Of a stretch of 64,000 bases of DNA, positions 1 through 13,230 are shown in pieces (the stretch's first letter is position 1; each line of letters begins with the position of its first letter). The DNA lies in the NCBI GenBank assembly GCA_020226215.1, contig CM035225.1:19355868-19419867 (forward strand). The letters run 5' to 3'. The notes below the pieces were generated by a model, which had not been told where the DNA came from, did no database searches, and saw only the letters and a program-made list of their open reading frames with translations. The DNA comes from Sindora glabra. Lineage: Eukaryota > Streptophyta > Magnoliopsida > Fabales > Fabaceae. Position numbers and translations under genes: made by a program.

Positions 1-2102
1 TTATTTTCATATCAATACATGAACATATACAATGAAAACAATAGTTATTTACAATGAACAATATAGTTTACATTTAAAATCAACATACATGACATGCCTA
101 CTTGAATTAAAAGGAACATTGGTTATTCTTTACTTATAATTTTTTTATATTACTTGATGGATTTTAAGGTTCTTGATTCCTCTATCTATTGACCTTGAGG
201 TGCCTAGTTGCTTCATTTGTTATGTGCCTCTAAGAGTTCCTATTTTTTTAGTGCAAAAATGGTCATATTTCTTGGTCTATGTATATCAAAATTTGACTTG
301 GCATATAAAGCAAGCAATATGTTGATTCTTGCATTGAAACATATAGAGCATCAAAGGCTCATAGCAAATGAAGCAATTAAGCAAAGTACTAGGTGGAAAC
401 TATGGACAGCATATGCCATTAATGCAACATAATTATTTATGCTTTAAATCTTATAATTATGGTAATTGCATTAAATAATGAATATCTTGTACTCATGATT
501 ATTTATTCAAGTGCAAAAGATAATTCTAATTTTATGTGATGCTCATAACCATAAAAGATAGCTTCTAAGAAATGAGATAAAAAGTGTAGATCACAGTATT
601 CAATATTGAGAAAGAATTGGAATCACCCAAAGTTTCTTCCAAGGGCTTATGTTTGCATTTTAGCTATGAAGACAAGCATTTTACAATTCTTGTTTGAAAT
701 CCTTCCAAATGCTTAGTAAAATTCTTGCATTTAGGGTTGAAGTAAGGATACAAGTTCTTAGAGGGGATTAATTCTATAACTTTCCAAAAGCACTAGTTTT
801 TAAAATCCATTAATAGAAAAGGTTTTTAGGAAGAAGGGTGTAAATTGCATTATTAATATTATTTAAGATATTTAGAAAATCCAAAGACCTTTAGGGTTCC
901 TTCCAAGGTATGGGTACAAGTCTTTATAAGAAACTTTAAAAAGTTTTTTGGACTTTCCAAATGTTATGGTATTGTCAAATGCCAAAATTTATGACCTCCA
1001 ATCTAAAGGCTCTCTTTTTAATAAAAGGAGATCTATATTGAAAAATCACTTATTTGTTGGCAAAGAGAGCCTTATTTATAAGCTAAAAGCAAAATTATTA
1101 GACATTAGTTATTAATAATCAAGGAGTAGCATGGTTTATGCCTCTTAATAATCCAATAGCTTCCTAAATAATTATACTAGGGAATTCTATTGTACTCTTA
1201 AATGGCTTAATTATTAAATTGCAAAGATATGATTAATGTTGATGGGCTTTGATATGCATTGATTTAATTTATTGATATATATATATATACCTAATTGCTT
1301 TTTGAATTGATGTTTAAGTGTCAAATTCAATTCTAACTATGCTATACATGGTTTATTATGAAAAATAGGAATTGATTTAATATTTATTATCTATTGGTTA
1401 GTAAAAGTAGTTGATTAGTTTACTACTTTATTATGAAATGTCCAATTACTCTTTACGTTGATATAAATCTATCAAATTTAATTTCATAAATGCTTTACAT
1501 GTCTTTATCTCTTAGAAAATGAAATTGTTTAATAAGTAGTATGCTACTCTTTCCCATATTTGAGAAACTTATGTTCTACTTTATCAAATATAAAGAAAAC
1601 AAGTTAAAATTGTCATAATTGTCCATGTTGCTTATTTATTCTACATACGATGAGTTTGGCATTTTCACAGAACTTTTAATTTTTACTGGTTGCTCTTTTG
1701 ACTTTCAACTTAATGCTAAGTTAGCAATTGTACTTTCACATGTGGCCAAATTTTGAAAGAGCAAGCTAATATATTACATAAAAAAGGACCATTCACTATA
1801 AAAAATTATATTATCTCTGAAAAAGCAAGTTAATTATATTTTCATAGTACAAGTTAAAAATGACACATCAAGTTACCATGAGAAAGAGCAAGCACTATAC
1901 AATAAACTATGTTGAAGTTCATGTAATTGGACAATGATAAGCTAGAAAGAGAAAGTAGTAAAGAAAACTATGAGTAAGAGAATAAGCCTTTTGGATTGAA
2001 GTTTCTTATTGAGATTTATGCCATTTCTAATGGTTATTTTCACTATTTGGCTATAAATAGAGGACTATGCTTCATAGATCAATGAAGTACGTAATTTTAC
2101 AC
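1..2102. other. AT-rich intergenic DNA, no gene seen
   Basis: No coding similarity is recognisable on either strand. The only open frame of note (208-432, 74 codons) has no recognisable domain and sits in sequence of the same composition as its surroundings. A short TA run lies near 1276. The stretch is probably decayed repeat DNA, but I cannot assign a family. Confidence 0.5.
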
Positions 2103-3421
2103 TAAAATTAAATACCAAATTTAGCTTAAAATATAATAAAGGCAAGTATAAGTCGTACTTAAGAGAATAAAGATAATTTATGTAAACTAGATATAAAAGT
2201 AGAGGTTTTTCCAAAAGCAATTGTAAATAAATAATTAAAAAATTAAATATAAACTAACAAATAATGGAAATTAGGTTTAAGGGATTTCACACTTCAATTA
2301 TTAGATTTTCATCTGCACTCAACAATTCAATTTATAATTCAAACACTTATTTATGATTACCTAGAAAGCAACCACAATCATACAAGTTTTAAATGTAGAT
2401 TAACCATAATAAGTAATCAATCAATCCTTGATTACTAGTTCATTTCATAACAAGTAACTAAGTTCAATTCTTAATAATTTTAAGCATTTAGAACTAAGTC
2501 AAGTTGAACCTAACAATTTTATAAGTAACAATTGCTAAAATTATTCTTTGATTTTCATGAAATCATAAAATTAATAAGCAAAATTTAGATATCTATTTAC
2601 TATTGATTTACAATTAATCATACAAGCAAGAATTAATAGTAATCAATCATATAGCATCATATTATTGATAATAATTAATTAATAAACCCTATTAATTAGT
2701 TACTAAAGTAATCATAATCAATGAAAGGTAAGAAATTAAGATAAGAATGAACTATAAACAAGTTAAAAAGAGAAGTCTCAGATTAAACTGAATTAAAAGT
2801 TTTTAAACCTTTAAACCTTGAAAGAAAATTAACCACTCATGGTGGAATCAAAGAAAACTAAAGAGAATAATGTATATTATTTTAAAAGTATTCTTACCCT
2901 TAGAGACACAAGACTCCTCAAGAATAGGGCCTTACCTAATTTAAAATCTCATAACTTAATTTGCAAATTAAACTACTAACAGTGTTTATTGTAGTAAAAA
3001 TTCATAATTCAACTTATAGTTCGATTTTGACCATCAAGATGGTGTATTTTCATTAAACCACAAACATCAAACTTGCTAAGCTAAGTCTTAGAGAACGTTA
3101 GGCATTAGTTTCACATCTAGCTGACTTATAGAGCTCTAGATATAACTTAAAAATTATGGCTAGCTTAGCATGGATAAAAAATAAAGCTTTAACATCCCGA
3201 CTATTTTTTATCCTCTAAAAGTTCAAATTGGGCTTCAATCAAAACATGAAATTTTTAAAACTCTTTTTTAGCTTTCCAACAATGTAAATATCACTTGATT
3301 TTGATATTTGATACTCAAGTTATAACTAAAAATTTGGAATAATGTAAAAATTTATCATTAATTAAATAATTTAAAAATATTGAAAAACCATTATCCAATT
3401 ACATAATAAGGTCAATTCTGT

Positions 3422-3489
<68 letters not shown>

Positions 3490-3544
3490 CATATTAAAAA
3501 GCATAAAATAGGAGGGAATAATATAAATAATATTTTGTATATCA
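2103..3544 (-). repeat. 3' LTR of the 2.1-8.2 kb element
   Basis: This matches 6722-8171 along its whole length, for example both contain 'aaaagcaattgtaaataaa' near 2213 and 6831. It starts with TGAT on the minus strand next to a polypurine tract. A (TA)n microsatellite at 3427-3488 is expanded in this copy and short in the other. The left boundary is approximate because that end is diverged. Confidence 0.7.
3427..3488. repeat. (TA)n microsatellite
   Basis: About 62 bp of pure TA repeat inside an LTR. The matching position in the sister LTR (near 8105) is short, so the expansion happened after insertion. Confidence 0.95.
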
Positions 3545-3588
3545 AATTCCCCCACACTTAACCTTTGTATGATCTTGGTTAAACATTA

Positions 3589-3906
3589 CTCCCTTCATTC
3601 CTATTTATTTATTGCCATTAACTAATTTTATATATATTAAAAAAGTAGTTAAATTTATTTATTTTTAATGGGCTTTACAAGATTACTCTTTATGCATAAA
3701 ATTTAAGATAGTTGAAGATAAAGAGAAAAATATAAAAAAATAAATACAAGTTAACTAGTAGTGTAGAATAATAAAGCATTTATTAATAAAAGAGAAGGAT
3801 AAATTTGAAAAAAAATATTTAATACTTCATTGAAATTCTAAAGTGACAGATAAAAAGGAACAAATTTTTTTTAAAAAATGCGACAGATAAAAAGGAATGA
3901 AGGGAG
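3589..3906. mobile_element. Stowaway-like Tc1/mariner MITE
   Basis: The terminal inverted repeats are near perfect: CTCCCTTCATTCCTATTTAT at the left against the reverse complement of ATAAAAAGGAATGAAGGGAG at the right. TA dinucleotides flank both ends (3587-3588 and 3907-3908), the Stowaway target duplication. The CTCCCT start also fits that group. It is 318 bp, AT-rich and non-coding. It sits about 45 bp from the LTR of the older retrotransposon. Confidence 0.9.
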
Positions 3907-4556
3907 TACCTTATTTAAAACTTAGAATAAAAGACTTATTTTCCATAGATTTCAAAACCACAAAATGCACAAGCAAGAGACAATCAAAGATATCAAGATT
4001 CATAACACATTATAAAAAATATTTGACAAGCTAAAAATTAATCAACATATAACTTTATTAAAAATGGATAGATCGAATTGGTAGACCATCACAAAATTCA
4101 CTCCCTAAATTTCTAGTGCTTAAGATAAGTGTTCTACTCAAGTTAATTACATGATATTACTTTACATAAACTTGCTTATCATTTGATCTCAATTATTTAA
4201 ACCATATGTACAACACAAATCAAAAGAAATTTATTCAAAGTTATAAAAGGGATAGGAAAAAGGGGAAGGAAACATGAAGATGTGAATGGGTAAAAGCCAA
4301 AGAAACCAATATAGTACTTGAACTATAAACATATGGGAAAATCATGAATAATTACAAATTCAACACAACAATCTAACTTTTAATTCTAAATACTCATTAA
4401 GTTCTACTTTTCTACTTTTTTCTTTCTTTCATGATTCTTTTTTCCTTATTTCTTTTTCTTCCTTTTTTTCTTTTTATTTTCTTTCCTTCATTCATTTTTG
4501 TCATTTTGTTTTCTTTTTTTAAACCAAATCTTGAACTTGAAGTTAATGATTTTTCA

Positions 4557-4646
<90 letters not shown>

Positions 4647-6699
4647 TTGTTTGAGAACTTTTTACACTAAGATTCAAATACTCTACTAATTTTCAAGGTT
4701 AGGTAAAGATATTTATTTTTTATTAAAAAATTTATTAATTGGCTAAATAATAAATAAAAGGTAATTAGGCTTAAAAGAGATTTAACAAAGATAAAATTTC
4801 AAAGTTGCTTATTTAGCTCTAGCTCAAACAAGGAATCCTTTTATCATTTTTATGCATGCATGTGCAAATATAATATTAAAAAAAATTAAAGCAAGTTTTA
4901 AAGAGATAAAATCATGAAAGAACATTATACATAAGAAAGGAAAGAAAAAAGTATGAATTTTCAATGAAAGACTCAAAATCTCACAAAGTAAAATAAGCTA
5001 ATAAAAATTTAATCTACTACTTTAAAATCTATCACTACGCTAATTAATTTCAAGAGGTAAAATAATTTATGAAATCATGTTATGAAATCATCGAGTTCAA
5101 TTTTTTCTTATTCATGAAAATTGCAAAATCTTCTTTAATGAAAAGTAACTAAAATGACTTAAAAGACTCTAAAAACACATAAAAAGCACACATTTTTTTA
5201 AAAATTATTTGCTAGTTTTTTTTAAAAAAACTCAAAAGTATAAAAGAAAATATGAAAAAAAATTAAAATAAAACATAAAAAAATCTTAACATAAAATAAA
5301 GTATAAAATTTGCATTTTTTTCAATGTAAAATATATGAACATAAAAAAATTCATAAATAAGTGAAAAGAAAAAGAAGAGAAAGAGAAAGCAAATATGAAA
5401 AACTTAGGTTGCCTTTAAAAAAACTCATTTCTTTAACATCTATGGCTAAATAATGCAGTTTCTTTAATTCAGTTCATAAGAAATTTCTTCAAAAGGTTCT
5501 AAAGATACACATTTTAAATAGTTACATTGTGGTTCCACTTCCTAAACTAGTTTAATCATTAGCTTTTTCCTAAGTGCTAACATTAGATTATTCTTTTTTT
5601 GTAATTTAAAATCATCCTGCACTATGAAATTAACTAAGTTAATAAAAAAGGAATGAATTTTAGGAGGAAGTTTCATAACCTTAAATATCGACTTTGTTAG
5701 TCACTCCATTAAGCTCTATGGTGAGCATGCCATCAAATACATTAGATTCTTGCTTTACTTATTTTTCTTCATTAATCTTTTTTTAGGGTGTATTGACTTT
5801 TATTTTTTGAATACTAAAATTTTTAGCCTTTTTTCTTCTAATTTTTCACTTGTTGAATACTAAAATTTTTGGCCTTTTTTCCTTCTAATTTTTCGCTTGT
5901 TGAATTTAGTTAGGAAGGGTTAGGCGTTTAATTTCTTCCTCACTTCATAATAATATATCGTAAGCATTTTCTTTTGATTTACTTACTTTAGTGGTAAGCG
6001 AGTGATTTATGTCCTCAATCTAAGAATACTAGCCTTTGTCTTTCATTGAAATTCTAAGGTACTTTTGGCAAATTCTCAATAATTACCTCAAATTCCATTC
6101 TTAAATTTAAGATTGATATATTAATGGGTATTTTTAAGGAAAAGATTGATATTAACTAAGAAGCATAGTAGCGCTAGGGTAGGCTTAAAAATATTTCTAC
6201 ATAAATTTGAGTTTTCTAAAATTGCATTATACTTAATTAACTAACGAGAGAAGTTAACTCAGAGAATTGTCACTTAATTCCAAATGTATGCATCTTATTA
6301 AAATCATCATAAATAACTATATACATTTTCTAAATTTAACTTATTAAATTTTGAAAGTTCCTCATACTTTTATAATTAAAATTCAACTTAAAATCATGAG
6401 AGGAACAATTTATACACTAAGAGGAATAAAAATTGAATGAAAATAGAAAACTAAAAAATAAAAAAAGTTAGAAAATACTAAAAAATTGAATAATAGTTCC
6501 AAACAATGTTTTATGGCCTAAAAATACTAGGGCCAAGATGTTGTTAGTCTTATATATAACATCGGAAAACCTTATACTAGAAAGTTTCATTCCTAAATTT
6601 CATAGTGAATTTTGTTACCTAATACCACTGAAAAGCCTAAAAAACACTAAAAAGTTAAACAAACAAGAGTTTAAAAAAAATCACAAATTAATTAAACTA
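3907..6699. other. Internal region of the minus-strand retrotransposon
   Basis: AT-rich DNA with no intact coding frame. It holds a compound (CATA)n/(TA)n microsatellite at 4557-4646. Short open frames over that microsatellite are artefacts of the repeat. Weak traces on the minus strand around 5.6-6.2 kb may be gag-pol remnants, but I could not align them securely. Confidence 0.5.
4557..4646. repeat. Compound (CATA)n-(TA)n microsatellite
   Basis: About 44 bp of CATA repeats run directly into about 43 bp of TA repeats. Open frames here on both strands (threonine-tyrosine-histidine-isoleucine or methionine-tyrosine-valine-cysteine repeats) only reflect the repeat. Confidence 0.95.
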
Positions 6700-6717
6700 C
6701 TCCCTACAATGATACCA
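6700..6717 (-). other. Retrotransposon primer-binding site (degraded)
   Basis: On the minus strand this reads TGGTATCATTGTAGGGAG. It resembles the TGGCGCCGTTGTCGGGGAG site found after the 5' LTR of many plant Ty3 elements. Most differences are C-to-T or G-to-A changes, as expected from methylation decay. It lies a few bases inside the 6722-8171 LTR. Confidence 0.65.
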
Positions 6718-6721
6718 AAAT

Positions 6722-8171
6722 TGATACACATGCCAAATTTAGCTCAAAATTAGTAGAGGCAAGCCTAAGTCATACCTAAGGGAATAAATCCAATGAACAT
6801 AAATAGAATACAAAAGCAAGATTTTTTTAAAAGCAATTGTAAATAAACAATGAAAATAAATTAGATATAAACTAATGTATGATGGAAACAAGTTTAAGCG
6901 ATTTCACAATCCAATTCATAGATTTTTATTAACACTCAATAATTTAGCTTATAATTTAAACATTTAACTTATGAATACCTTGAAGTTAGTGGTAGTTAGA
7001 CAAATTTTCATGTAAATTAAGCAGAACAAGTGAGTAATCAATCCTCTATTACTAATTCAATTTATAACAAGTAATTAAATTTAATTAATATTAGTTTTAA
7101 GTATTTAAAATTAGATAAAGCTAAATCTAACAATTTTATAAGCCATAATTGCAAAATTTGTTCTCTGATTTTTATAGATGTCATAAAATTAATAAGAAAA
7201 ATATAGATATCTATTTGCTATTAATTTACAATCAATCATTTTAATTCTACAAGAGAGAATTAACATAATTAATTTTATAGCATTAGATTATTAAGAATAA
7301 TCAATTAATGAAACTTATCAGTTAATCAGTAAAGTAATCACAATCAATAAAGAACAAAAAATAAAACATGAATGAATTATAAACAAATTGAAGATATAAG
7401 TCTCAAATTGAATTGAATTAAAGAATGCTTGAACCTTAAACCTTGAAGAAAAATCAACCATTCATGGTAGAATATAAAGAAAACTAAAAAGAATAATATT
7501 TGCTGTCTAAAAAGTGTTCTTAACCTTGAAAGCATAAAATCCTCTGAATTTAATTTACTCAACTACAAAATCTAATAAACTAAGTAAATATATCACTTAG
7601 AATTACAAAGAATGGGGCTTTTCCTAATTTAGAAGTTCATAGCCTAAACTACAAATTAAACTATTAATAACGTTTATTGCAATAAAAATTCATAATTCAT
7701 CTTATAGCTAACATTTAACCACCAAAATGGTGTAGTTTTGCTAAACCCCAAAATGAAACTTGGTGGATTGGTCTTATCTAACTTTGAGTATTATTTTCAC
7801 CTTAATTAGACATTTGGAGCTCCCGATGTGGCTTAAAAATCATGATTAGTTTAGTTTAGATAGAAATAGAGCTCTCATTTTGCAACCATTTTTTATCATC
7901 CAAACATCTAAACTAAGCTTCAGAAATGACGTGAAATTTTAGAACTCACTCTTAACTTTCTAATGATATAAAGATCATCTAATTTTGGCATTTAGAACTT
8001 ATGTTATAGCCACAAGCATGAATTAATGTAAAAATATAGCATTAACTTTAAAAACATTAGAAAATTATCACCCAATCTCATAATAAGGCCTATTTTATAA
8101 AATTAAGCATATGTAACATGTTAAAAGGTATAAAATAGAAGGAAATGATATAGATAATATTTTAAACATTA
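6722..8171 (-). repeat. 5' LTR of the 2.1-8.2 kb element
   Basis: Direct-repeat partner of 2103-3544. On the minus strand it ends in ...GTGTATCA just before the primer-binding site. The outer edge near 8168-8171 is uncertain because the terminal TG is mutated. Confidence 0.7.
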
Positions 8172-11100
8172 AGCATATCCTTTTCTTTCTAGAAGGTTTT
8201 TTCTTTCTAAAATTCTTTATATCTTTTGAAGTCTTTTTTCTTGAACTTAAACTTGCAAAGTTACACTATTAAAGTGTATAGAGTGTTGTTCTCTCTTTAA
8301 GATGCAAAACTTTACCCTACAAAAGTTTATTAGCTAAGGTGGAGTATGAGAGAAACACTTATTTACACTTTAAATTTAGGTTAAGATAAGGAAATCATCA
8401 AGTGTTGAGATGAGATAGCTTGAGCCCTTCAAAGATCAAATGAGAAAATGTACTTTGGGCTTTGTAAAAGAAAAAAAATGTTAGTAGATAACTACCAAGA
8501 TTAGTTTTAATCTTAAAAGAGTGGAGTAAATCAATAAGGACAATTATTCCTTTAGAGAATTGAACCACCATAACACCATGCTATATTTTCTTTCCCTTAC
8601 TCTTTTATTACTTGTACTTTATTGCATATCCTTATTTATTATTAAATTGAACTTTTATATTTACTTTTTGATTGCTCTTTAGGGATTATGAAAAAGTAAT
8701 ATTAAAAAGTAATTATTTTTAAACTCTTAGCTACTTAAATTTTTAAATATCAATTCACCCTTTCTTAATGTATTTTTGCCCTTTCATAACTAACATCATG
8801 GGTTTAGCCATATGTGCTTTTATAATTACTTAAAATGTTGGTTAAGTATTAAAATGATGTGAAAACTATTGATGGATTATTATGATGATTGGAATAAACT
8901 TAAACGATGGTCATTATAAAAAATTATCATTTTAATTTCTGGTTAACAAATTATCATAATGATTAAAATGGACATACATAATAATTACCACAAAAAATTG
9001 TAAATTCATTCATTAAATGTTATTCATGAAGTCATCTTTAGTTTTATTTATTTAAAATTCTTCATAAATGTTATTCATTTAAACTTTTTCATAAATGGTA
9101 GCCAGTTATAATTTCTTAGATTTTGAGAAAATGTCATCATATTATACATTAGTTAATATCAAAATTGATATTTTTATGTCTGTTAGTTTCTTTATAGAGA
9201 CCTTTTGACCATTATAGATTTCTATTATATAAAAAACTATATATGAAAAGAAAGTAATTTTTAAACTAATTTAATACATAATGTTATATTTGTTTTGTTT
9301 CAAAATATCTTTTTTCTCTTGTTAATCAATGTAATCCAAATGCCTATTATAGAATTTTAAGGTAAAAACAATATACAGATAAGTAAATAGAAATAATATC
9401 TCTGTAAATTTATACAAAATAACTGCACTAAATTATTAATAAATAAAAACTATACATTTACATAAATACACAAAAAAATTACTATGTATTAAAATTTTCA
9501 TCCTTTTGATACAAATTCTAGGATTGTTGGTTAAATTTCTCCATTTTGTATACATTGGGAATATGAAAATGGAGTGAAAATTAGAAAAATCACATATCGA
9601 ATTATCATTCTATAGCTCTTTTATTCCACTTTTACTCCATTAAAAATGAGAGAGTATATAATGAGAAAGAAATAAAAATTAAGGTTCTCTCATTATACAC
9701 TCTTTCATAAAAGTGAAATGAGATCATTATAAAAACATTATGTATCAAAATTATCATACTGGATACAAATTTTAGTTTGTTTCCTTTTTTTCTCCACATT
9801 AGTTATGAAAGCATATTGGATACTTTAGCAATGAAAGTGGTTAATTGTTGGATAGATATCAAGAGAATATTAGACAGTGAGATGTTAGAAGTGTTTCATA
9901 TGGAAGGATAAAGTTAGAATGAAGATTTATGAAAAAAATAGTAGATGTCACTTCTAAAATAAAATCAACATCCTATGCTTTCATAGTTTTCAATAAGATT
10001 CTTGATATGCCTTTTATACAATGGTTATCAAACAAAATTAATGTTTTATGCTTCTACGATTTCAAGTAAAACTCTTGAAATACCTTTTAGATAATGACTA
10101 TTAACTAAAATTGACATCATATGCTTCTATAGTTTCTAATGAAATTTTTGAAATGCTTTCTAGAAGATATTCAAGTAAAAAACCACATTCTAAGTTTTTG
10201 CATAAGGCTTAGATGTTGATTATATTCTTATTTGTTGCCCTAAGTTTTCATATAATTTTAAAAATGCTACTATATTAAAATAAACATCAATTTTATTTTA
10301 AATCGATATTTATGGACCAATGTAAATCATTAATTATATATTAGTGTGATGTACAAGGCAACACTAGCTAGTAGTTGTTCCATTACAATCAATAGAATAT
10401 AATTAGGCTTGTTCAATGTCTTGGTTTGGATAGTTTAATCAATGAAGTGATACCAAACCAATATAATTAATTCTTTTAAATATGGGACTGACTAAGTTAT
10501 GTTAATCAGACCTGTTAAGCCAATCCAAACTAATATACTATCAATTTAGTTAGCTTGGTTTTGATTAATTTGTATCAAGCACTAAATCATACCTTTTTAA
10601 CATTGTAAAAGTCAAATAATGAGAAATAAAAATGCTATTGAAATGAACAACTAGTACAAGTTGTCTATGCTCACGTGTTGGTAAAGAAAATGTGGTATAT
10701 GCTATAAGTTGCCTTTGACAACTTTGCATTAGGCGCTAAGATGAAGAGATGAAAAGGACATATTTGATTAATTAGAAATAGGTTTGTTATTATATGATTG
10801 AAAGCCTTAGGTTATTAGACTAGTATAAAGCTAAGCATTGTAAATAGACTTGACTATGTATAAATAATTATATTAAGCTTAAGCCATAAAAATTTAGAAA
10901 ATAAAATATTAAATATTGTTGTTTGATTTAGTTTGAAAAAAATAATTTTTTTAAAATTAACCAAGCCAAACTACTAAACTAAACTATATTTTAAATTGAT
11001 AAAAATTGTTAGTTGGTATTTAATTTTAGTCAATTTAAAAGCTATTTGAAGTGATTTGATTTATGCTGATAAGTTTTGATTGATTTTGAATAGTCTAAAT

Positions 11101-11309
11101 ATAATGATTCTAAAGATGGATTTAAATTAATCCAACATCATTTTAGAATGAGTTTTATACTATCATCCATTCCATGTGTTGTCATATCATTTAAAACTTG
11201 TAAAAATTCTTTTACTATTAGTAAAATTTCTTAATTACTTTTGATTTTTTTTAACAATATGACATATTCCAACTATTAATAGTGTAAGATACTTTACATT
11301 GAAAATGGA
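8172..11309. other. Intergenic repeat-rich DNA, no gene seen
   Basis: No coding similarity was recognised. It contains the 73-bp tandem array at 9961-10180. The array is related to repeats inside the CACTA-like element at 23.5-25.1 kb, so part of this stretch may be a decayed CACTA relative with an end near 10345 ('attagtgtg'). I found no matching left terminus. Confidence 0.45.
9961..10180. repeat. 73-bp tandem repeat, three copies
   Basis: Units start at 9961, 10034 and 10107, exactly 73 bp apart. Each begins AAAATYRA and continues with a 'tatgctt...' core. The copies are diverged. A related unit of about 145 bp (two half-units) occurs at 24.4-25.06 kb. Confidence 0.75.
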
Positions 11310-12476
11310 TGATAAATTCATAAAAATAAGTTTTAAATTAGTTTTATTGTAGCATTATTTTGGATTTATAAGGAATAAATGTGTTATTATCATGTAGTTA
11401 TTTCATAACTATCATTCTTAATCTTTTTCTATTTTTAGGTCGTAAAAACTGACTTAGCTGTAAGTTAATAATGGATTTGGTTAAGCAACTATCTTGGTAC
11501 ACTTTAGAAAGTTAACTTAGTTAAGCATTAACAATTAATGAGGATGAATTTCAGGAAACTAACTCAGTTACACTTAGGTAGTGAATTTGGTTAGGTTGCT
11601 ATCTCGATAGAATTAAGGAAAGTTAACTCAATCATAAGTTAACAATAAATTTAAGGATACTAACTTAGCCATGAGTTAGTAATAAATATGGTCTCCCATC
11701 CACTATAAATTGAGGGCTTACCTAACTATTCAACATATCACTCTCCATTTGACTTTTGCATCTTTTCCATATTTTCTCCTAGAATTTATGAGAATGTTTT
11801 GCAAGTTAGGCTAGAATTCTTATGAGGTTTGAGATAATCCTTTATGTGCACTTTTTTGTTTTTCTACTTTGATTCTTATTCAAGATTTGTAATGTTTATA
11901 AATTAGTTTATGTTTAAAACTCTTCATTATCTTTATTTTCTTTTTTTATAGTTCAAAGATCATATTTTTCAATTTCATATAAATTTAGTCATGATTTTTT
12001 TATGTGACATTATTTAAATATAATTATTACTGGTAGAATGATTTTATTCACTAATTCTTTACTATATTGTTATCAATTTGATGTATTGTTGATTGTGAAT
12101 AATGTAAAAGATAATTTTGATATATTTTAAACTTAAAAGATTTTATTCAAATATCTAATGTGATCAAATTTTCTAACTGACTTTAAATACATATCTTCTA
12201 ATTGTTTGTTTGGGATGTGAAACAACAATTGAAATTCAATTGAGTTAAAGTAAGGAATGAATATATGAAATATAATGGTGACTTTGAATGTCATATTCTA
12301 TAATTATTAGATTTCTCATTGTATTTAAAAATTTATGCAAATAATTTTTTTGATAAATTATATTACTAAATTTTAATATTGTCTTTTCTCTATACTAACT
12401 TAGTTTAAAATCTTCTTCATGGAATTGACACTTCAATCTATACTATAATAATTACAATATATTTCAAGTGTAATCA
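11310..12476 (+). repeat. 5' LTR of the gag-protease Ty3 element
   Basis: It aligns end to end with 21980-23180. Shared blocks include 'aaaataagttttaaatta' (11322 and 21995) and 'ttgtttgttTgggatgtga' (12203 and 22904). It is about 1.17 kb with TG...CA ends. The two LTRs differ at many positions, so the insertion is old. Confidence 0.85.
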
Positions 12477-12481
12477 AAATT

Positions 12482-12499
12482 TGGTGCTATTGCTAAGTA
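12482..12499 (+). other. Primer-binding site of the Ty3 element (decayed)
   Basis: TGGTGCTATTGCTAAGTA lies 5 bp past the LTR end. It matches the TGGCGCCGTTGCCGGGGA type except at sites that are mostly CpG- or CHG-like in the consensus. The pattern suggests loss of methylated cytosines. Confidence 0.75.
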
Positions 12500-12794
12500 A
12501 ATGTAATGAGAATTAGGTTTATTTTTATTAGTTTCATTTTTATATAATTATTTAATCTCTTTTATTATTCTTGTTCATAAGTTTTGTTTTACATTTTGTT
12601 AAAAAAAAGAAAAGAAAAGAAAATAAAATAAAAGATAATATTCAAAGTGTATGCATCTGCCAGAGACAAACTCATAAGTTTCCTTAGGAGAATTGAACTT
12701 GAAATAGCATAAAACCAACTATGAATCCTATCCAATTCATGTTTTTCTAGTTTTGACACCATGATCTAAATGAGGACATTCCTGGTAAGTCTTT

Positions 12795-13052
12795 AAAAGA
12801 TTACTTATGCTTTACTTGCACAATCACACTTGCATGCATTATTTTCCCCTTAATACACCATACTTTGATTTTAAACCTAGAATGATTTAACTTTTTCCTT
12901 TTTTATGGTTTATACAATGAAAACCCCTATGTGCATATAAAGGAATTTGAAGAGGTAGTAGCCACTTTTTATAACCAACCCGATGCTCTAAATTTTGTTA
13001 GATTAAAATTTTTTCCCTTTTTCTTATGGAAAATAAAACTAAAAGTTGGTTT
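12795..13052 (+). pseudogene. Ty3 gag, 5' fragment
   Basis: The clear part is the plus-strand peptide ENPYVHIKEFEEVVATFYNQ from about 12919, followed by RLKFFPF. This is the conserved 'ENPYxHIKEFEEVCATF...VRLKLFPFSL' block of Athila/Tat-type gag. Upstream traces from about 12795 match the preceding gag segment with frame breaks. Similarity ends near 13052, where sequence switches to the minus-strand pararetrovirus. The rest of gag resumes near 19052. Confidence 0.8.
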
Positions 13053-13160
13053 GACATCAAATTTCCATTGTTTGAACCATATAAGAACATCAGATGAAAG
13101 AATAAGAACACCAAAGAACTTTTGTAAGAACACTAAAAAACTTTTGCCCTTAATAGGCAA
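13053..13160 (-). pseudogene. Extra RNase H piece of the pararetrovirus
   Basis: The minus strand encodes a QWKFDVK peptide ending at the gag junction. The same sequence occurs in the main viral copy near 14206-14235 ('tttgacatcaaatttccattgtt' on the plus strand). The viral fragment therefore carries part of its RNase H region twice, a sign of rearrangement before or during integration. Confidence 0.6.
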
Positions 13161-13166
13161 ACTTCA

Positions 13167-13230
13167 TTGCTATTCATAGAAACATAGTTACACAACTAAA
13201 TAAACTAAGACAATATTACAATTTCTCGAC
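13167..13230 (+). repeat. 64-bp direct repeat, left copy (viral segment)
   Basis: This matches 18979-19042 with eight differences and no gaps. Both copies end in ATTTCTCGAC. They lie close to the two ends of the viral insertion, so they may be terminal redundancy of the integrated viral genome. Confidence 0.8.

Larger units (their letters stand above)
2103..8171 (-). mobile_element. Decayed Ty3-type LTR retrotransposon, minus strand
   Basis: Two long direct repeats of about 1.45 kb (2103-3544 and 6722-8171) flank about 3.2 kb of internal DNA. Read on the minus strand, the 6722-8171 copy ends just before TGGTATCATTGTAGGGAG (plus 6700-6717), which resembles the TGGCGCCGTTGTCGGGGAG primer-binding site of plant Ty3 elements. 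A purine tract ending in GTGGGGG (plus 3549-3560) lies just upstream of the other copy. These two signals fix the orientation as minus. No intact gag or pol frame remains; weak gag-pol-like traces may exist around 5.6-6.2 kb. I found no convincing target-site duplication, and the outer ends are uncertain by a few bases. Plant Ty3 family membership is inferred from the primer site and the polypurine tract. Confidence 0.7.

Noticed and set aside
208..432. 74-codon open frame at the left edge
   Set aside because: No domain, no recognisable similarity and no gene-like context; AT-rich chance frame.
4412..4689. Overlapping frames on both strands near 4.5 kb
   Set aside because: Microsatellite and poly-T sequence inside a retrotransposon.
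8172..8173. Target-site duplication for the 2.1-8.2 kb retrotransposon
   Set aside because: The outer LTR edges are diverged and no 5-bp flank pair matches convincingly.
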